Both the position numbers and the translations under genes were made by a program. Source: Euzebya tangerina (GTDB lineage Bacteria; Actinomycetota; Nitriliruptoria; Euzebyales; Euzebyaceae). From it: 64,000 nt of DNA. Location of the stretch: contig NZ_PPDK01000001.1 of assembly GCF_003074135.1 (NCBI RefSeq), positions 496,001 through 560,000 on the forward strand, given 5' to 3'. Of the stretch, positions 24,945 to 34,289 are shown piece by piece (positions within the stretch are counted from its first letter, which is position 1; every line of letters starts with the position of its first letter). The notes below the pieces were generated by a model that had not been told where the DNA came from, searched no databases, and worked only from the letters and a program-made list of their open reading frames with translations.

Positions 24945-25640
24945 TCAGTCCACTCCGTCGACGACCAACCCATCGAACGTGGCAAGGTCGACCGCCGCAC
25001 CCATCGACTCCGCCAGCCGCTGCTGCTCGTAGTAGGCCAGGATCTGCAACTCGATGGAGAGGTCGACCTTGCGGAGGGACACACCCTCCGGGACGCTCAC
25101 GACGGCGGGGGCGAAGTTCAGGATCGACGTCACTCCGGCCGCCACCAGTCGGTCGGTCACGTCCTGGGCGACGGGCCCCGGGATGGCCATCATCGCGATG
25201 GAGATCTGCTCGTCCTCCACCACCCGGGCGATCTCGGACATCGGCTCGATCTGCACGCCGCCGATGGTCTGCCCGTGCTTCGCCGGGTCGGAGTCGATGA
25301 TCGCCGCGATCCGGAACCCCCGTTCAGCAAACCCGGCGAAGTTGGCCAGAGCCTGTCCCAGGTTTCCCGCGCCGACCAGGACCGTCGCCCAGTCCTGGGT
25401 CAACCCGAGTTCTCGGGAGATCTGGGTGATGAGGTAGTCCACGTCGTAGCCGACACCGCGCGTGCCGTAGGACCCGAGGTAGGACAGGTCCTTGCGGATC
25501 TTGGCGGAGTTGATGCCCGAGGAGCGTGCCAGCGCCTCGCTGGACACGGTGTCGGCTCCCGTCTCGGCGAGGTCGATGAGTGTCCGCAGGTAGACGGGCA
25601 GGCGTGCGACCGACGCCTCGGGAATCTGCCTGGACGTCAT
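24945..25640 (-). CDS. rex: Redox-sensing transcriptional repressor Rex
   Basis: A 231-residue NADH/NAD+-responsive repressor. The winged helix is in residues 1-80 (VARLPVYLRTL, SGINSAKIRKDLSYLGSYGTRGVGYD), the Rossmann motif is GAGNLGQAL, and IIDSDPAKHG follows. Rex usually controls respiratory and fermentation genes at TTGTGAAnnnnnnTTCACAA-type sites; I did not find such a site in the immediate promoter. The start at 25640 (MTSRQIPEASVARLP) fits the family. Confidence 0.95.
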   Translation of the reverse strand: MTSRQIPEASVARLPVYLRTLIDLAETGADTVSSEALARSSGINSAKIRKDLSYLGSYGTRGVGYDVDYLITQISRELGLTQDWATVLVGAGNLGQALANFAGFAERGFRIAAIIDSDPAKHGQTIGGVQIEPMSEIARVVEDEQISIAMMAIPGPVAQDVTDRLVAAGVTSILNFAPAVVSVPEGVSLRKVDLSIELQILAYYEQQRLAESMGAAVDLATFDGLVVDGVD

Positions 25641-25703
25641 GGTCGCTGACTGTAACGGGCGCGCCGCCCGAATCGAAACCGGCACCGCGACGAGCGTGGT
25701 TCG

Positions 25704-25958
25704 TCACCGACCTGATGAGGGCTCCTTCGCGGCGAGCGTCGCTGCCAGGGCGGCCTCGTTCACGTGCAGCTGCGCGACCTCGACGCCGTCCACCACCACG
25801 ACCGGCACGCGCACCGTGTAGTCGTCGGCGATGTCCGGGTGCGCATCGATGTCGATGAGCCTGATCACGTCCTCCGGCGTCGCCAGCCGCCGGATGATCG
25901 CGTCCGCCTCATCACACAGATGGCAGCCCTGCCGGGTGTACAGCGTGATCGTGCTCAC
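25704..25958 (-). CDS. Glutaredoxin-like protein
   Basis: An 84-residue thioredoxin-fold protein with the redox motif CHLC in YTRQGCHLCDEAD and the cis-proline in RVPVVVVDG. This matches the DUF836/glutaredoxin-like family of small thiol-disulfide proteins. The GTG at 25958 overlaps the stop of the upstream membrane-protein gene (GTGA), so the two are coupled. In a mycothiol organism it could act as a mycoredoxin-like reductase, but the motif differs from the CGYC of mycoredoxin. Confidence 0.8.
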   Translation of the reverse strand: MSTITLYTRQGCHLCDEADAIIRRLATPEDVIRLIDIDAHPDIADDYTVRVPVVVVDGVEVAQLHVNEAALAATLAAKEPSSGR

Positions 25959-26632
25959 GCGTTGGTGGGCACGACATCGGTCGCGGGGGCTGACTTCGGC
26001 ACGCTCACCGCCCGGAAGCCCGCGTACATGAGCAGGACCCCGGAGGCGGACAGGATCGGGAAGAGGTAGTCCACGGTGGAGCCGATCACGCTGGACCCGG
26101 CCGCAGCAACGGTGGTTCCGAGCGCGATCAGCAGCAACGACCACTTCTTGTAGGTCCACGCCGACCACGCCGAGCCGATGACCACGATCGCGAAGGTGTA
26201 GGTCATCGGTCGCAGCAGTCCGTATGCGATCGATCCGCCGATCACGGACTCGCCGGACGGCACCGTCGTGGATGCCGCCAGGACGGCGGTGTCGTACTCC
26301 GCGCCGATCGTGAACGCGGTGTTCCAGACCACGGCCAGCCCCGCGAGTGTCCACCAGATCACCGAACGACGGTCGTCGAGCAGGTGCAACTGCCCGATGG
26401 CGAGCAGCGGCACGTTCAGCAGCGCACCGCTCAGCCAGTAGGTGCCGAACACCGGCGGCGTCCACCCAGCCGTGATCCCGATGAGCACGCAGACGTGCCC
26501 CAACCCGAAGAGGAACAGGGCGCCGGCCCACGCCAGTGCGTGGGCTCGTCGACGGTCCCACCACTGCTTGGCCAGCTGGGCGCTGAACAGCCAGGCCACA
26601 CCTATGGCGATGATCGGGAAGATGGGGTTCAT
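25955..26632 (-). CDS. Hypothetical multi-pass membrane protein
   Basis: A 225-residue protein with about seven hydrophobic segments, for example FPIIAIGVAWLFSAQLA, GALFLFGLGHVCVLIGI and LLIALGTTVAAAGSSVIG. I do not recognise the family. Its start at 26632 (MNPIFPII) has the first membrane helix at once. It is translationally coupled to the glutaredoxin-like gene and divergent from the TIM-barrel gene at 26700, with 67 bp between. Confidence 0.65.
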   Translation of the reverse strand: MNPIFPIIAIGVAWLFSAQLAKQWWDRRRAHALAWAGALFLFGLGHVCVLIGITAGWTPPVFGTYWLSGALLNVPLLAIGQLHLLDDRRSVIWWTLAGLAVVWNTAFTIGAEYDTAVLAASTTVPSGESVIGGSIAYGLLRPMTYTFAIVVIGSAWSAWTYKKWSLLLIALGTTVAAAGSSVIGSTVDYLFPILSASGVLLMYAGFRAVSVPKSAPATDVVPTNA

Positions 26633-26699
26633 GGCTCCGCCGAGGGTAGCTGAGCCACCCGACGGATACGCCGCCACGCCGCGGATACGGTGGTCGCGG

Positions 26700-27548
26700 A
26701 TGCGCAACGGTTCCACCCCACCCGCCGCGGATCGCCCGCGCCCTCGCCTGCTGGCCGCCACCGGCCCACTGTTCATGACCGAGCTGTCCTACGTCATGGA
26801 CTGCATCGCCGAGGCCGGGTACGGCGCAGCGGAGGTGATGGTCGGCCACAACGACGACACCCGGAATGCCGCGCAGATCCTGGCTGCTGCCGAGGGCGCC
26901 GGCATCCAGGTTCCAGCCCTGCACGGTCCCTTCCTGCTGCTGCTGCGGAACGTGTTCGGCCGGTCGTTCGCCGAGAAGACCACCGCGTCGATGGAACTGG
27001 CAGCCGAGATCGGGGCCGACGTGATGGTGGCCCATGCACCGTTTCGGTGGGAGGTGCGCAGCCGACGGTGGCTGCGCGAGCAGACTGCCGAACTCGAGGA
27101 GTCGACCGGCGTCACGTTCGGCATGGAGAACCTGTTCCCCGTGGCCGGACGCTCGTTCTCCAGCGTCATCACCATCGAGGAGATGGCGCAGTTCGACTCG
27201 CTGGTGATGGACACCAGCCACTGCGCGGTGGCTCAGATCGACCTGCTGGACATGTGGCGGGCGCTGTCGCACAAGATCGTGCACCTGCACGTCGCGGACA
27301 ACTACGGCAACGGCAAGGACTCCCACGCGCCGATGGGCACCGGTGTGCTCGACCTCGGCCGCTTCCTGCGCGAGGTCGGCGAATCCGGCTGGGCGGGCAC
27401 CATCACCTTGGAACTGGACTGTCGTGAGTACCTGGATTCCCGGGAGGAGCTGGTGAGCTTCCTGGCCCGCGAACGACTCAAGGTCGAGGCGGGTCTTGCA
27501 GGGACACTGGACGTCCCGGCTCCGCGGATCAGACAGGTGCAGGCATGA
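26700..27548 (+). CDS. Sugar phosphate isomerase/epimerase-like TIM-barrel protein
   Basis: A 282-residue xylose-isomerase-like (AP-endonuclease 2 superfamily) barrel. The metal-site residues are suggested by ALHGPF, MVAHAPF, FGMENLF, MDTSHCAV and HLHVADN with a following D/H pair. These enzymes isomerise or epimerise sugars or inositols with a divalent metal. The start at 26700 is chosen for the in-frame ATG after the divergent promoter gap. The stop overlaps the start of a tiny 30-codon gene. Confidence 0.78.
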   Translation: MRNGSTPPAADRPRPRLLAATGPLFMTELSYVMDCIAEAGYGAAEVMVGHNDDTRNAAQILAAAEGAGIQVPALHGPFLLLLRNVFGRSFAEKTTASMELAAEIGADVMVAHAPFRWEVRSRRWLREQTAELEESTGVTFGMENLFPVAGRSFSSVITIEEMAQFDSLVMDTSHCAVAQIDLLDMWRALSHKIVHLHVADNYGNGKDSHAPMGTGVLDLGRFLREVGESGWAGTITLELDCREYLDSREELVSFLARERLKVEAGLAGTLDVPAPRIRQVQA

Positions 27549-27637
27549 GACGAGGCACGATGTTCACGCTCGCGGCGTTGATGGTCGCCATCATCGTCGC
27601 GCTGGTGTACCAGCTCACGACCGCCGGCGTCACGTGA
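27545..27637 (+). CDS. Small single-pass membrane protein (30 residues)
   Basis: The ATG at 27545 overlaps the TGA of the TIM-barrel gene (ATGA) and opens a 30-codon frame ending at 27635-27637. The peptide has a short basic head (MRRGT) and one hydrophobic segment, FTLAALMVAIIVALVYQL. The overlap and the clean membrane profile support a real gene. Function unknown; it may anchor or modulate the upstream enzyme or a neighbour. Confidence 0.55.
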   Translation: MRRGTMFTLAALMVAIIVALVYQLTTAGVT

Positions 27638-27665
27638 CCTCGCCGGCAAGTTGCCGACCGAAGTG

Positions 27666-27694
27666 TTGGCGGTGCCGGCCAGATTGGATAATGC
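27666..27694 (+). promoter_or_regulatory. Candidate promoter for the CWB2 protein
   Basis: TTGGCG at 27666-27671, a 17-bp spacer and TAATGC at 27689-27694 resemble a housekeeping sigma-A promoter. They lie 45-73 bp before the start at 27739. Confidence 0.4.
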
Positions 27695-27738
27695 TTGGCA
27701 GCACGGTCGGTAGTCGTGAGAGGACTGATGAGGGAGCG

Positions 27739-29355
27739 ATGGCAATGAGCAGGGGCGAGGAGCAGGTGCGGGTGGCGGTCGGAGTGCCGAGGGTTGTTCT
27801 GGGTGTGGTTCTGGCGGTCGTCGGGGCGCTGCTGGCCGCCGTCGGTCCGGTGGGGGCTGCTGCCGGTGGGGCCGCGACCCACGAGTCGTTCAGCGCTCCC
27901 CCGGTCACCGCGCCACCGGCGGGGCCGGCGCCGATGCAGTTCTCCGCGACGGGGTGCTACAGCGACGTCGAGGGTGACGTGCAACTGGGCCTGAACGGAG
28001 ACCCGACGGATGTGCCACAAGCCGACATCGTCGAGTGGTGCGTGGCCTATGGCTCGGAGAGCCTGGACCTCACCGTCACGGTGGCGGAGCCAACCGACCC
28101 CATAACGGATCCCAACTGGGACGGGTTCAGCTCGGCCGTGATCATGTTCTTCAGTGATCGGCAGGGCGAGTCGAGGACGCTGAACCTGGGCAAGGGGCGG
28201 ACCGATGACCGCTTCGAGTACTACGTCTTCGACAACAACAACCGCTCCGCCTGCGACGGCGTGGCGACGTTCGAGGACGGCACCTATCAGGCCTCGGTTC
28301 CCCAGTCCTGCGTGTCTGCGCCCACCAACCTGACTGCGACGGTGTCGATGTTCTACGGGCGGGATGCGGACGGCTCGTTCGAGGCCAGCCCACGGGACAA
28401 CGCCCCCGACAGCGGCCGGATCACCATCCCGCGCGGTGCCATCGCCCAGTCTCAGGCCGACCGGATCCCCCGACTCTTCGGCCCGGAACGGATCACCACG
28501 GCCATCGAGGTGTCCCGTGCCTCCTTCCAGGATGGGGCCGCTGACGAGGTCGTCCTGGCCTCCTCCGAGACCTTCCCCGATGCGCTGGTCGCCGCCCCTC
28601 TGGCCAGTGCCGTCAACGGACCGGTCCTGCTGACCCCGTTCGAACTCCTGCCCGAGATCGTGTTGGACGAGATCGAGCGTGTTGCTGGTCCGTCGGCGCC
28701 GATCAGGTTGATGGGCGGCACCCTGGCCGTGTCACAGGCGGTGGAGGACGCGCTGCTCGAATCCGGTCATGCGGTGACCCGCGTGGCCGGCGACAACCGC
28801 TTCGAGACCAGCGTGGTTGCCGCTGAGTCGGCCAACGCCGACCCGACCAACATCCTGCTGGCCTTCGGGGGTGAGTTCGCCGGTGCGCTGGTGTCCGGTG
28901 CGGCCTCCACGACCCTGGATGCCACCGTGGTGTTGATTGACCGTGGCGGCATCCCGCAGGTGGTGCAGGACTACATCGACCGCCACCCCGACTCGGTCGT
29001 GTCACCTGTGGGCGACATCGCCATCGCGGCGGCTCCTGACTTCGCCAGTCGGGTGTCGGGCGCAACCGGTTCGGCGGTGTCCGTGGAGATGGCCAAGACC
29101 TTCCCGGAGTTCGACCAGGTCATGATGGCCAGTTCCGAGGCGTTCCCCGACGGGCTCTCCGGCGGTGCCTACGCGGCGGCGTTGCGTGTTCCGCTGCTGC
29201 TGAGCCCGCGCGACTCGATGGAGCAGGGGGTGCTGCAGTACCTGCTCGACAGCGGGCCACTGACGACCATCACGTTCTTCGGCGGCGACGCTGCGCTGAG
29301 CGACACGGTGGCGGCCCAGGCGGCGCAGGCACTGGCGGACGAGGAGCCCGAGTAG
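27739..29355 (+). CDS. Secreted protein with CWB2 cell-wall-binding repeats
   Basis: A 538-residue exported protein. The signal segment is residues about 18-45 (VVLGVVLAVVGALLAAVGPVG). An N-terminal domain of about 190 residues follows with three or four cysteines that could form disulfides (GCYSDVEGDVQL, VEWCVAYG, SACDGVATF, PQSCVS). Then come three PF04122 repeats beginning near FGPERITTAIE, VAGDNRFETSV and the degenerate VEMAKTFPEF region. The start at 27739 follows GAGGGAG. The middle repeat lacks some usual residues. It is probably a cell-wall-attached protein of unknown activity, and the second CWB2 protein in the window. Confidence 0.78.
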   Translation: MAMSRGEEQVRVAVGVPRVVLGVVLAVVGALLAAVGPVGAAAGGAATHESFSAPPVTAPPAGPAPMQFSATGCYSDVEGDVQLGLNGDPTDVPQADIVEWCVAYGSESLDLTVTVAEPTDPITDPNWDGFSSAVIMFFSDRQGESRTLNLGKGRTDDRFEYYVFDNNNRSACDGVATFEDGTYQASVPQSCVSAPTNLTATVSMFYGRDADGSFEASPRDNAPDSGRITIPRGAIAQSQADRIPRLFGPERITTAIEVSRASFQDGAADEVVLASSETFPDALVAAPLASAVNGPVLLTPFELLPEIVLDEIERVAGPSAPIRLMGGTLAVSQAVEDALLESGHAVTRVAGDNRFETSVVAAESANADPTNILLAFGGEFAGALVSGAASTTLDATVVLIDRGGIPQVVQDYIDRHPDSVVSPVGDIAIAAAPDFASRVSGATGSAVSVEMAKTFPEFDQVMMASSEAFPDGLSGGAYAAALRVPLLLSPRDSMEQGVLQYLLDSGPLTTITFFGGDAALSDTVAAQAAQALADEEPE

Positions 29356-29396
29356 CCGTCCGACCGCTCAGGCGCCGCTGATGTGCACCGGCGTCG

Positions 29397-29618
29397 TCAG
29401 CCCTCGTCCAACAACTCGGTGATGGTCACCTCCGCCCTGGCCACGGTTGCGCGGCACCAGGTGATCAGCTCTCGTGCGCGGGCCACGTGCGCGGAGAGTT
29501 CGTCGACGTCGACCTGCTCGGACTCGAGCGCCTCGAGGATCTGTTCGAGTTCGGCTTCGGCCTCGGCATAGGAGCTTGGTTCGGCCGCGTCGGTGGCGGC
29601 TGACTTCTTCGTGCTCAT
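29397..29618 (-). CDS. xseB: Exodeoxyribonuclease VII small subunit
   Basis: A 73-residue helical protein with the family core SYAEAEAELEQILEALE and DELSAHVARARELI. XseB binds XseA to form the nuclease that degrades single-stranded DNA. Its start overlaps the xseA stop by 4 nt. Confidence 0.9.
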   Translation of the reverse strand: MSTKKSAATDAAEPSSYAEAEAELEQILEALESEQVDVDELSAHVARARELITWCRATVARAEVTITELLDEG

Positions 29619-30979
29619 GGTTGATCGGCGGCCTTCGGCGCTCTCGGGGGCGCTGTCGGGGGCGGTGGTGGTGCGGTGTCGTCGGTCACCGTCGAGGTCA
29701 TGTTGCCGCCACGAGTGGTGGTGAGCAGCGTCGTTCCCGTAGCGACCGGTGCGGTGACCAGGCGACCGTCCCCCGTGGTCGTCACGGACCAGCCGCGCTG
29801 CAGCAGCCGTGCCGGGTCGTAGGCCTCGACCAGCCCGGCGTGCCCGTCGAGGGTCTGGGACGCGTTCGCCACCAGGGCATGTGCGGCATATGCGACCCGG
29901 TCGTGCTGTTCCGTCAGGTGGCGACGTTGGTCACCGACCACCCGTCCGGCGGTCACCCGCAGCCGCTTGGTGGCAGCGTCCAGTCGGCCCGCAGCACCCC
30001 GGAGGCCCACGCGGGCGCTCTGCGTCCGGCGGCCGGCCAGCTCCAGGCGGTTTCGCTCGTCGCGCAGCCGGCGGGCCACACAGCTGGCTATCCCGACCCA
30101 GCAGCCCTCCGTGGCGTCCACGGCCTGCTGGACGGTCTCCACCAGGCCCTGCGCCAGAGCTGTCGGCGTCTTGAACGACCGGGCCGCGACCTGCTCGGCG
30201 ACAGGGACGTCCAGGTGGTGCCCGATGCCGGTCCACACCTGGACCGGACAGGAGGCAACCGCCCGGGCGACCAGCGGGTCGTCGAAGGTGGCGAGCTCGA
30301 CCTCGGCACCGCCGCCGCGGGTGAGCAGGATCAGGTCGACCGCACCCGTGGCCGCGAGCTTGTGGAGTGCCAGAGAGATCTCCGCCGGTGCGTGAGGCCC
30401 CTGGACGCTGGTGGACGCCAGGGTCACCTGGAACGGCAGATGGCTGGCGCTGAGTTCGTCGGTGAGGTCGTGGAATGCCTGCGACCCGCCACGCGTGATC
30501 AGGCCGACCCGCAGCGGAAGCCGGATGAGGGCTCGTCCTCGGTTGGCGTCCATGAGACCTTCGACCTGCAACTCCTCCAGCAGTGCCCGTCGCGCCACGG
30601 CCATCGCGCCGGCCGTGTGGGCCGGATCGATGTCGTCCAGTGCCACCGAGAGACGGCCACCCGGTGTGTAGAACTCCAGGTGGCCGCGCAGGCGGATGTC
30701 CAGACCCTCGGTGAGCGGCTGCCCGACGCGGGCCATCCGACGGTCGACCAGCCGAGCCTTGCCGGGCGACATCGTGACGGGCAGGCGGGCCACGACCCGG
30801 CCGGACTCGTCGCTCTCGATCAGGGAGAGGAAGCACGACCCGCGGACGGTGCGGCTGACGTCGGATACCTCGCCGCGGACCCAGAAGGTGTTGGCCATCG
30901 TCTCGCTGACGACCTGCTCGATCCGCTGACCGATCTGGGAGGGCGTCCAGGTTCGCTGTGCGGAGGACCTGGTTGACAT
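29615..30979 (-). CDS. xseA: Exodeoxyribonuclease VII large subunit
   Basis: A 454-residue large subunit. An OB-fold lies at residues about 10-105 (FWVRGEVSDVSR, CFLSLIES), and the catalytic domain from about 130 (LPLRVGLITRGGSQAFHDL). Some usually invariant stretches differ: RGGGAEVELATFDD replaces RGGGSxEDLWxFND, and GIGHHLDVPVAEQVAARSFKTPTALAQ-type residues replace the GHExDxTxxDxVAD...TPTAAAE run. The gene is nevertheless paired with xseB, so it is probably functional but divergent. The C-terminus is proline-rich. Confidence 0.87.
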   Translation of the reverse strand: MSTRSSAQRTWTPSQIGQRIEQVVSETMANTFWVRGEVSDVSRTVRGSCFLSLIESDESGRVVARLPVTMSPGKARLVDRRMARVGQPLTEGLDIRLRGHLEFYTPGGRLSVALDDIDPAHTAGAMAVARRALLEELQVEGLMDANRGRALIRLPLRVGLITRGGSQAFHDLTDELSASHLPFQVTLASTSVQGPHAPAEISLALHKLAATGAVDLILLTRGGGAEVELATFDDPLVARAVASCPVQVWTGIGHHLDVPVAEQVAARSFKTPTALAQGLVETVQQAVDATEGCWVGIASCVARRLRDERNRLELAGRRTQSARVGLRGAAGRLDAATKRLRVTAGRVVGDQRRHLTEQHDRVAYAAHALVANASQTLDGHAGLVEAYDPARLLQRGWSVTTTGDGRLVTAPVATGTTLLTTTRGGNMTSTVTDDTAPPPPPTAPPRAPKAADQP

Positions 30980-31024
30980 GGCCCCACCTTGGCACGTGAG
31001 TGCGACACCACCTCGGTGGGACGC

Positions 31025-32068
31025 CTAGAAGAAGATCGAGCGGCGCCCCATCAGGTTGCGGTAGATCATCTGCTGGATCGTGTCGCGGACCCGGTCGGTG
31101 ATCTCGAAGACCAGCATCGGGTCGTCGGCTGCGTCGGGGCCGTAGCTCTCGGTGGGGATCGGCTCGCCGAACTCGATCACCCACTTGGAGGGCAGGGGGA
31201 CGAGCCCCAAGGGGCCGAGCAGCGGGAACTGCCAGGTGATGGGGAAGTACGGAACGCCCAGCAAGCGGGCCAACGGCTTGACGTTGGCGACGATCGGGAA
31301 GATCTCCTCCGACCCGACGGTCGCCACCGGGATGATCGGGACACCGGCGCGGATGGCGACCTCGACGAACCCACCCCGACCGAAGCGCTGCAGCTTGTAC
31401 CGGTCACGATAGTGCTTGCCGATCCCCTTGAACCCCTCCGGCCAGACGCCGACGAGCTCGCCGGACTGGAGCAGGTTGATGGCATCCTCGCTGTGCGCCA
31501 ACGTGTTGCCGGTCTTGCGCGCCAGCGGTCCGACGACCGGGGTTCGCAGGGCCAGATCGGCTGCCAGCTCACGCACATGCCGTCGCTTGGGGTGTTCGTC
31601 GTAGACCGCCAGCTTGGTCATGACGGCGTCGAAGGGGAGCGTGCCGGCGTGGTTGGCGACCAGGAGACCGCCCCCCTCGTTGGGGACGTGGCGCAGACCG
31701 GCGGCTCTCACCCTCCACCACTGCTGGTACAGCGGCCGAGCCAGCGGCATGACGACCTGTTCGGTCAGCTCGCGGTCGAAGCCGTACGCGTCGACCTCGT
31801 ACTCTCCGGTCATCCGGCGTCGTAAGAATGCCAGGATGCTGCGGACGGCCGCTTCGAGCTCCTCGCCCATCTGCCCGCTGATCGTCGGCGGCTCCACCAC
31901 GGGACGATCACGGGCCCGTGCGCCGTCGTGCTGACCAGCTTGCCGGCCCGTCGTCGAACGGGACGTGGCCTGCCGGTCGTCCTCAGCCGTGGCGTCGGCG
32001 TCCGGGACGGCCAAGCCCGGGCGGCGCGAGTCCAGCCGGATGATCTCGGCGCCTGATGGGTCACTCAT
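31025..32068 (-). CDS. Lysophospholipid acyltransferase-like protein (PlsC family)
   Basis: A 347-residue acyltransferase. The HX4D motif appears as NHAGTLPFD near residue 139, and the acceptor-binding motif as GVWPEGFKG. The first 75 residues are polar and poorly conserved. Members acylate lysophosphatidic acid or related lipids at the membrane. The gene is co-translated with the upstream NAD-dependent epimerase (ATGA overlap), a pairing that recurs in actinobacteria, so the two likely act together on the envelope or lipids (inference). Confidence 0.82.
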   Translation of the reverse strand: MSDPSGAEIIRLDSRRPGLAVPDADATAEDDRQATSRSTTGRQAGQHDGARARDRPVVEPPTISGQMGEELEAAVRSILAFLRRRMTGEYEVDAYGFDRELTEQVVMPLARPLYQQWWRVRAAGLRHVPNEGGGLLVANHAGTLPFDAVMTKLAVYDEHPKRRHVRELAADLALRTPVVGPLARKTGNTLAHSEDAINLLQSGELVGVWPEGFKGIGKHYRDRYKLQRFGRGGFVEVAIRAGVPIIPVATVGSEEIFPIVANVKPLARLLGVPYFPITWQFPLLGPLGLVPLPSKWVIEFGEPIPTESYGPDAADDPMLVFEITDRVRDTIQQMIYRNLMGRRSIFF

Positions 32069-33126
32069 GCCGTGAACCTTCCCAACGCGCCGATGAGCGC
32101 ATCGCCGACCCGCTGCTCGACCGTGCCGGCCTGGTCGGCATCCAGCAGTGGCTGGACCCGGCCGGCATCGATGAACTCCTGGAGTGCCTGCTTGGAGCTG
32201 TATGCCGGCTCGAAGTCGAACTCGCGACGCATCCGGGTGATGTCGGCGACCCGCCCGAACTGCAGCATCGGCAGCTGCTCGCCCGTGATGTCGATCCCGG
32301 TGAGCGGTTGCAGCGCCGTGGAGAGCATTCCCGCCATCGCCGCAGGAACCAGGACGGAGGGCCGGCCAGTCATCCGGGCGGCCTGGGAGAGGTACACGAT
32401 GCCGGGTCCGGCGACGTTGAAGATGCCGGGATGGGAGCCCATCGTGGCGCGGTACAGCACCTCGACGGCGTCATCGGTGTGCAGCAACTGCAGCCTCGGG
32501 TCGTGCCCCAGGACCGTCGGGATCACCGGCAGCGCGAAGTACTTGGTGATCGTGGTCTCTATGGTCGAGGAGATGATGTTGGCGAACCGCAGGATGGTCA
32601 GGTCGATGTCCGGGCGACGACGACCCAGACCGCGGGCGTATGCCTCCACCTCGGTGATGTCCTTGGTGTAGCCGCTCCGCGGGGCGGTCCGCGGCTGGTT
32701 GTCCTCGCGGAACAGCGCCGGGTCTCGGTAGTGAGCGCCGTACACGGCGGTGGTGGAGCGGAGGACCAGGTTCCTGACCATCGGCGCCTTCTGCGCCGCG
32801 CCCAACATCTGCATCGTGCCGATGACGTTGAGCTCCTTCATGCGACCCCGGCCACCGGCTGATCCGGGCTCCGCGACGATCGACATGTGGACGATGGTGT
32901 CGACGCGCGTCGACTCGATCACGCGCGCGACCAGCGGGTTGCGCAGGTCTGCTCGGACGAACTCGGTTCGCTTCAAGTCGTGGGAGGGCTGCTGCAGGTC
33001 GACACCGCCGACGTAGTCGACGCGGTCGTCCTCCTCCAGACGCAGCGCCAAGCGGCCGGCAAGGGTGCCGGCGATGCCGGTGATCAGGATTCGCCGACCA
33101 CCCTCATCCGCAGTTGGTGTTCGCAC
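32065..33126 (-). CDS. NAD-dependent epimerase/dehydratase
   Basis: A 353-residue extended SDR with a GTG start. The cofactor site is TGIAGTLAGRLA, the acceptor strand is VGGVDL, and the active-site Tyr-x-x-x-Lys is YTKDITE with RSTTAVYG before it. The GxxGxxG motif is modified (GIAGTLAG). The family acts on nucleotide sugars or sterol-like substrates. It is coupled to the downstream acyltransferase gene. Confidence 0.82.
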   Translation of the reverse strand: MRTPTADEGGRRILITGIAGTLAGRLALRLEEDDRVDYVGGVDLQQPSHDLKRTEFVRADLRNPLVARVIESTRVDTIVHMSIVAEPGSAGGRGRMKELNVIGTMQMLGAAQKAPMVRNLVLRSTTAVYGAHYRDPALFREDNQPRTAPRSGYTKDITEVEAYARGLGRRRPDIDLTILRFANIISSTIETTITKYFALPVIPTVLGHDPRLQLLHTDDAVEVLYRATMGSHPGIFNVAGPGIVYLSQAARMTGRPSVLVPAAMAGMLSTALQPLTGIDITGEQLPMLQFGRVADITRMRREFDFEPAYSSKQALQEFIDAGRVQPLLDADQAGTVEQRVGDALIGALGRFTA

Positions 33127-33252
33127 CAGCCGTCGCTTCCGTTCGTCCGTCGTGAGGCGACCAACCTACCTACTCGCGAGGGGTGAGACCGGCCGGGAGA
33201 CGGTCGAAACGGTGGTTGGGTTCGTGGTCGTGTTGCAGGTACGGTCCGGCTC

Positions 33253-34209
33253 ATGCGCGCCATCCACATCGAACAGTTCGGCGGTCCCGAGGTCCTGCAG
33301 CTGACGGAGCTCGACGACCCGACCGCGGGAGACGGCGAAGTCGTGGTCGACGTCACCCTCGCGGGGGTCAACTACGCCGACACCCATCAGGCCGAGAACT
33401 CCTACCTGTCGAAGCAGACGTTGCCGATGATTCCGGGTGGCGAGGTCGCCGGGACCGCCCACGGCCGGCGGGTCGTCGCGATGCTCAGCGGCACGGGCGG
33501 GTACGCCGAGAAGGCCGTCGTGCCGGAGGGGCAGCTGATCCCCATCCCGGACGGGGTGGCCGACGCGCAGGCGTTGTCGTTGTTGGTCCAGGGGCTGACC
33601 GCCTATCACCTGCTGAAGACCTCGGCGCCGATGCAGGAGGGAGAGTCGGTCCTGATCCACGCGGCCGCAGGAGGGGTCGGCAGCCTGGCGGTGCAGCTGG
33701 CCCGACGGTGGGGGGCGGGGCGCATTCTGGCGTCGGCCTCCAGTGAGGAGAAGCGTCAGATCGCGCTCGATCTCGGCGCGGACGTCGGCATCGACCCGGC
33801 CAGCGAGACGCTCAAGGATGACATCGAAGCGGCCAACGAGGGGCGGAAGGTCGATGTGATCCTCGAGATGACCGGCGGACAGGTGACGGACCAGAGCCTT
33901 GCTGCGCTCGCCCCCTTCGGTCGGATGGCCTTCTTCGGCATGGCCAGCCGGGAAGCCCCCTCGCCAGTGGATCTGGGCGCGCTGATGAGTCGCAGTCGGA
34001 CGGTGGCGGGCTTCTGGCTGGTGCACTGCTTCACGGACGTACCGGGCATGATCCAGGGACCGCTGCAGGAGCTGTTCGGCATGGTCCTCTCCGGCGATCT
34101 CCAACCGATCACCGGACCGTCGTACGCCCTGGGGGATGCCGCGCAGGCCCACATGGACATGCGTGACCGCAAGACGACCGGCAAGGTCACACTGGACGTC
34201 ACGGCCTGA
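33253..34209 (+). CDS. Quinone oxidoreductase-like zinc-type dehydrogenase
   Basis: A 318-residue medium-chain dehydrogenase of the NADPH:quinone reductase branch. MRAIHIEQFGGPEVLQL at the start, GVNYADTHQ, HAAAGGVGSLAVQLARRWGA for the cofactor, and the absence of zinc-binding cysteines all fit. It would reduce quinones or alpha,beta-unsaturated carbonyls with NADPH. Divergent from the epimerase gene with a 126-bp gap. Confidence 0.86.
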   Translation: MRAIHIEQFGGPEVLQLTELDDPTAGDGEVVVDVTLAGVNYADTHQAENSYLSKQTLPMIPGGEVAGTAHGRRVVAMLSGTGGYAEKAVVPEGQLIPIPDGVADAQALSLLVQGLTAYHLLKTSAPMQEGESVLIHAAAGGVGSLAVQLARRWGAGRILASASSEEKRQIALDLGADVGIDPASETLKDDIEAANEGRKVDVILEMTGGQVTDQSLAALAPFGRMAFFGMASREAPSPVDLGALMSRSRTVAGFWLVHCFTDVPGMIQGPLQELFGMVLSGDLQPITGPSYALGDAAQAHMDMRDRKTTGKVTLDVTA

Positions 34210-34289
34210 CGTCGCCGCCCAAGGGGGCCCCTACGGTCCGAGGTCCTGCGGTCACGAGCCACGCACCCTCCCATGGCAGGATCACGGGC

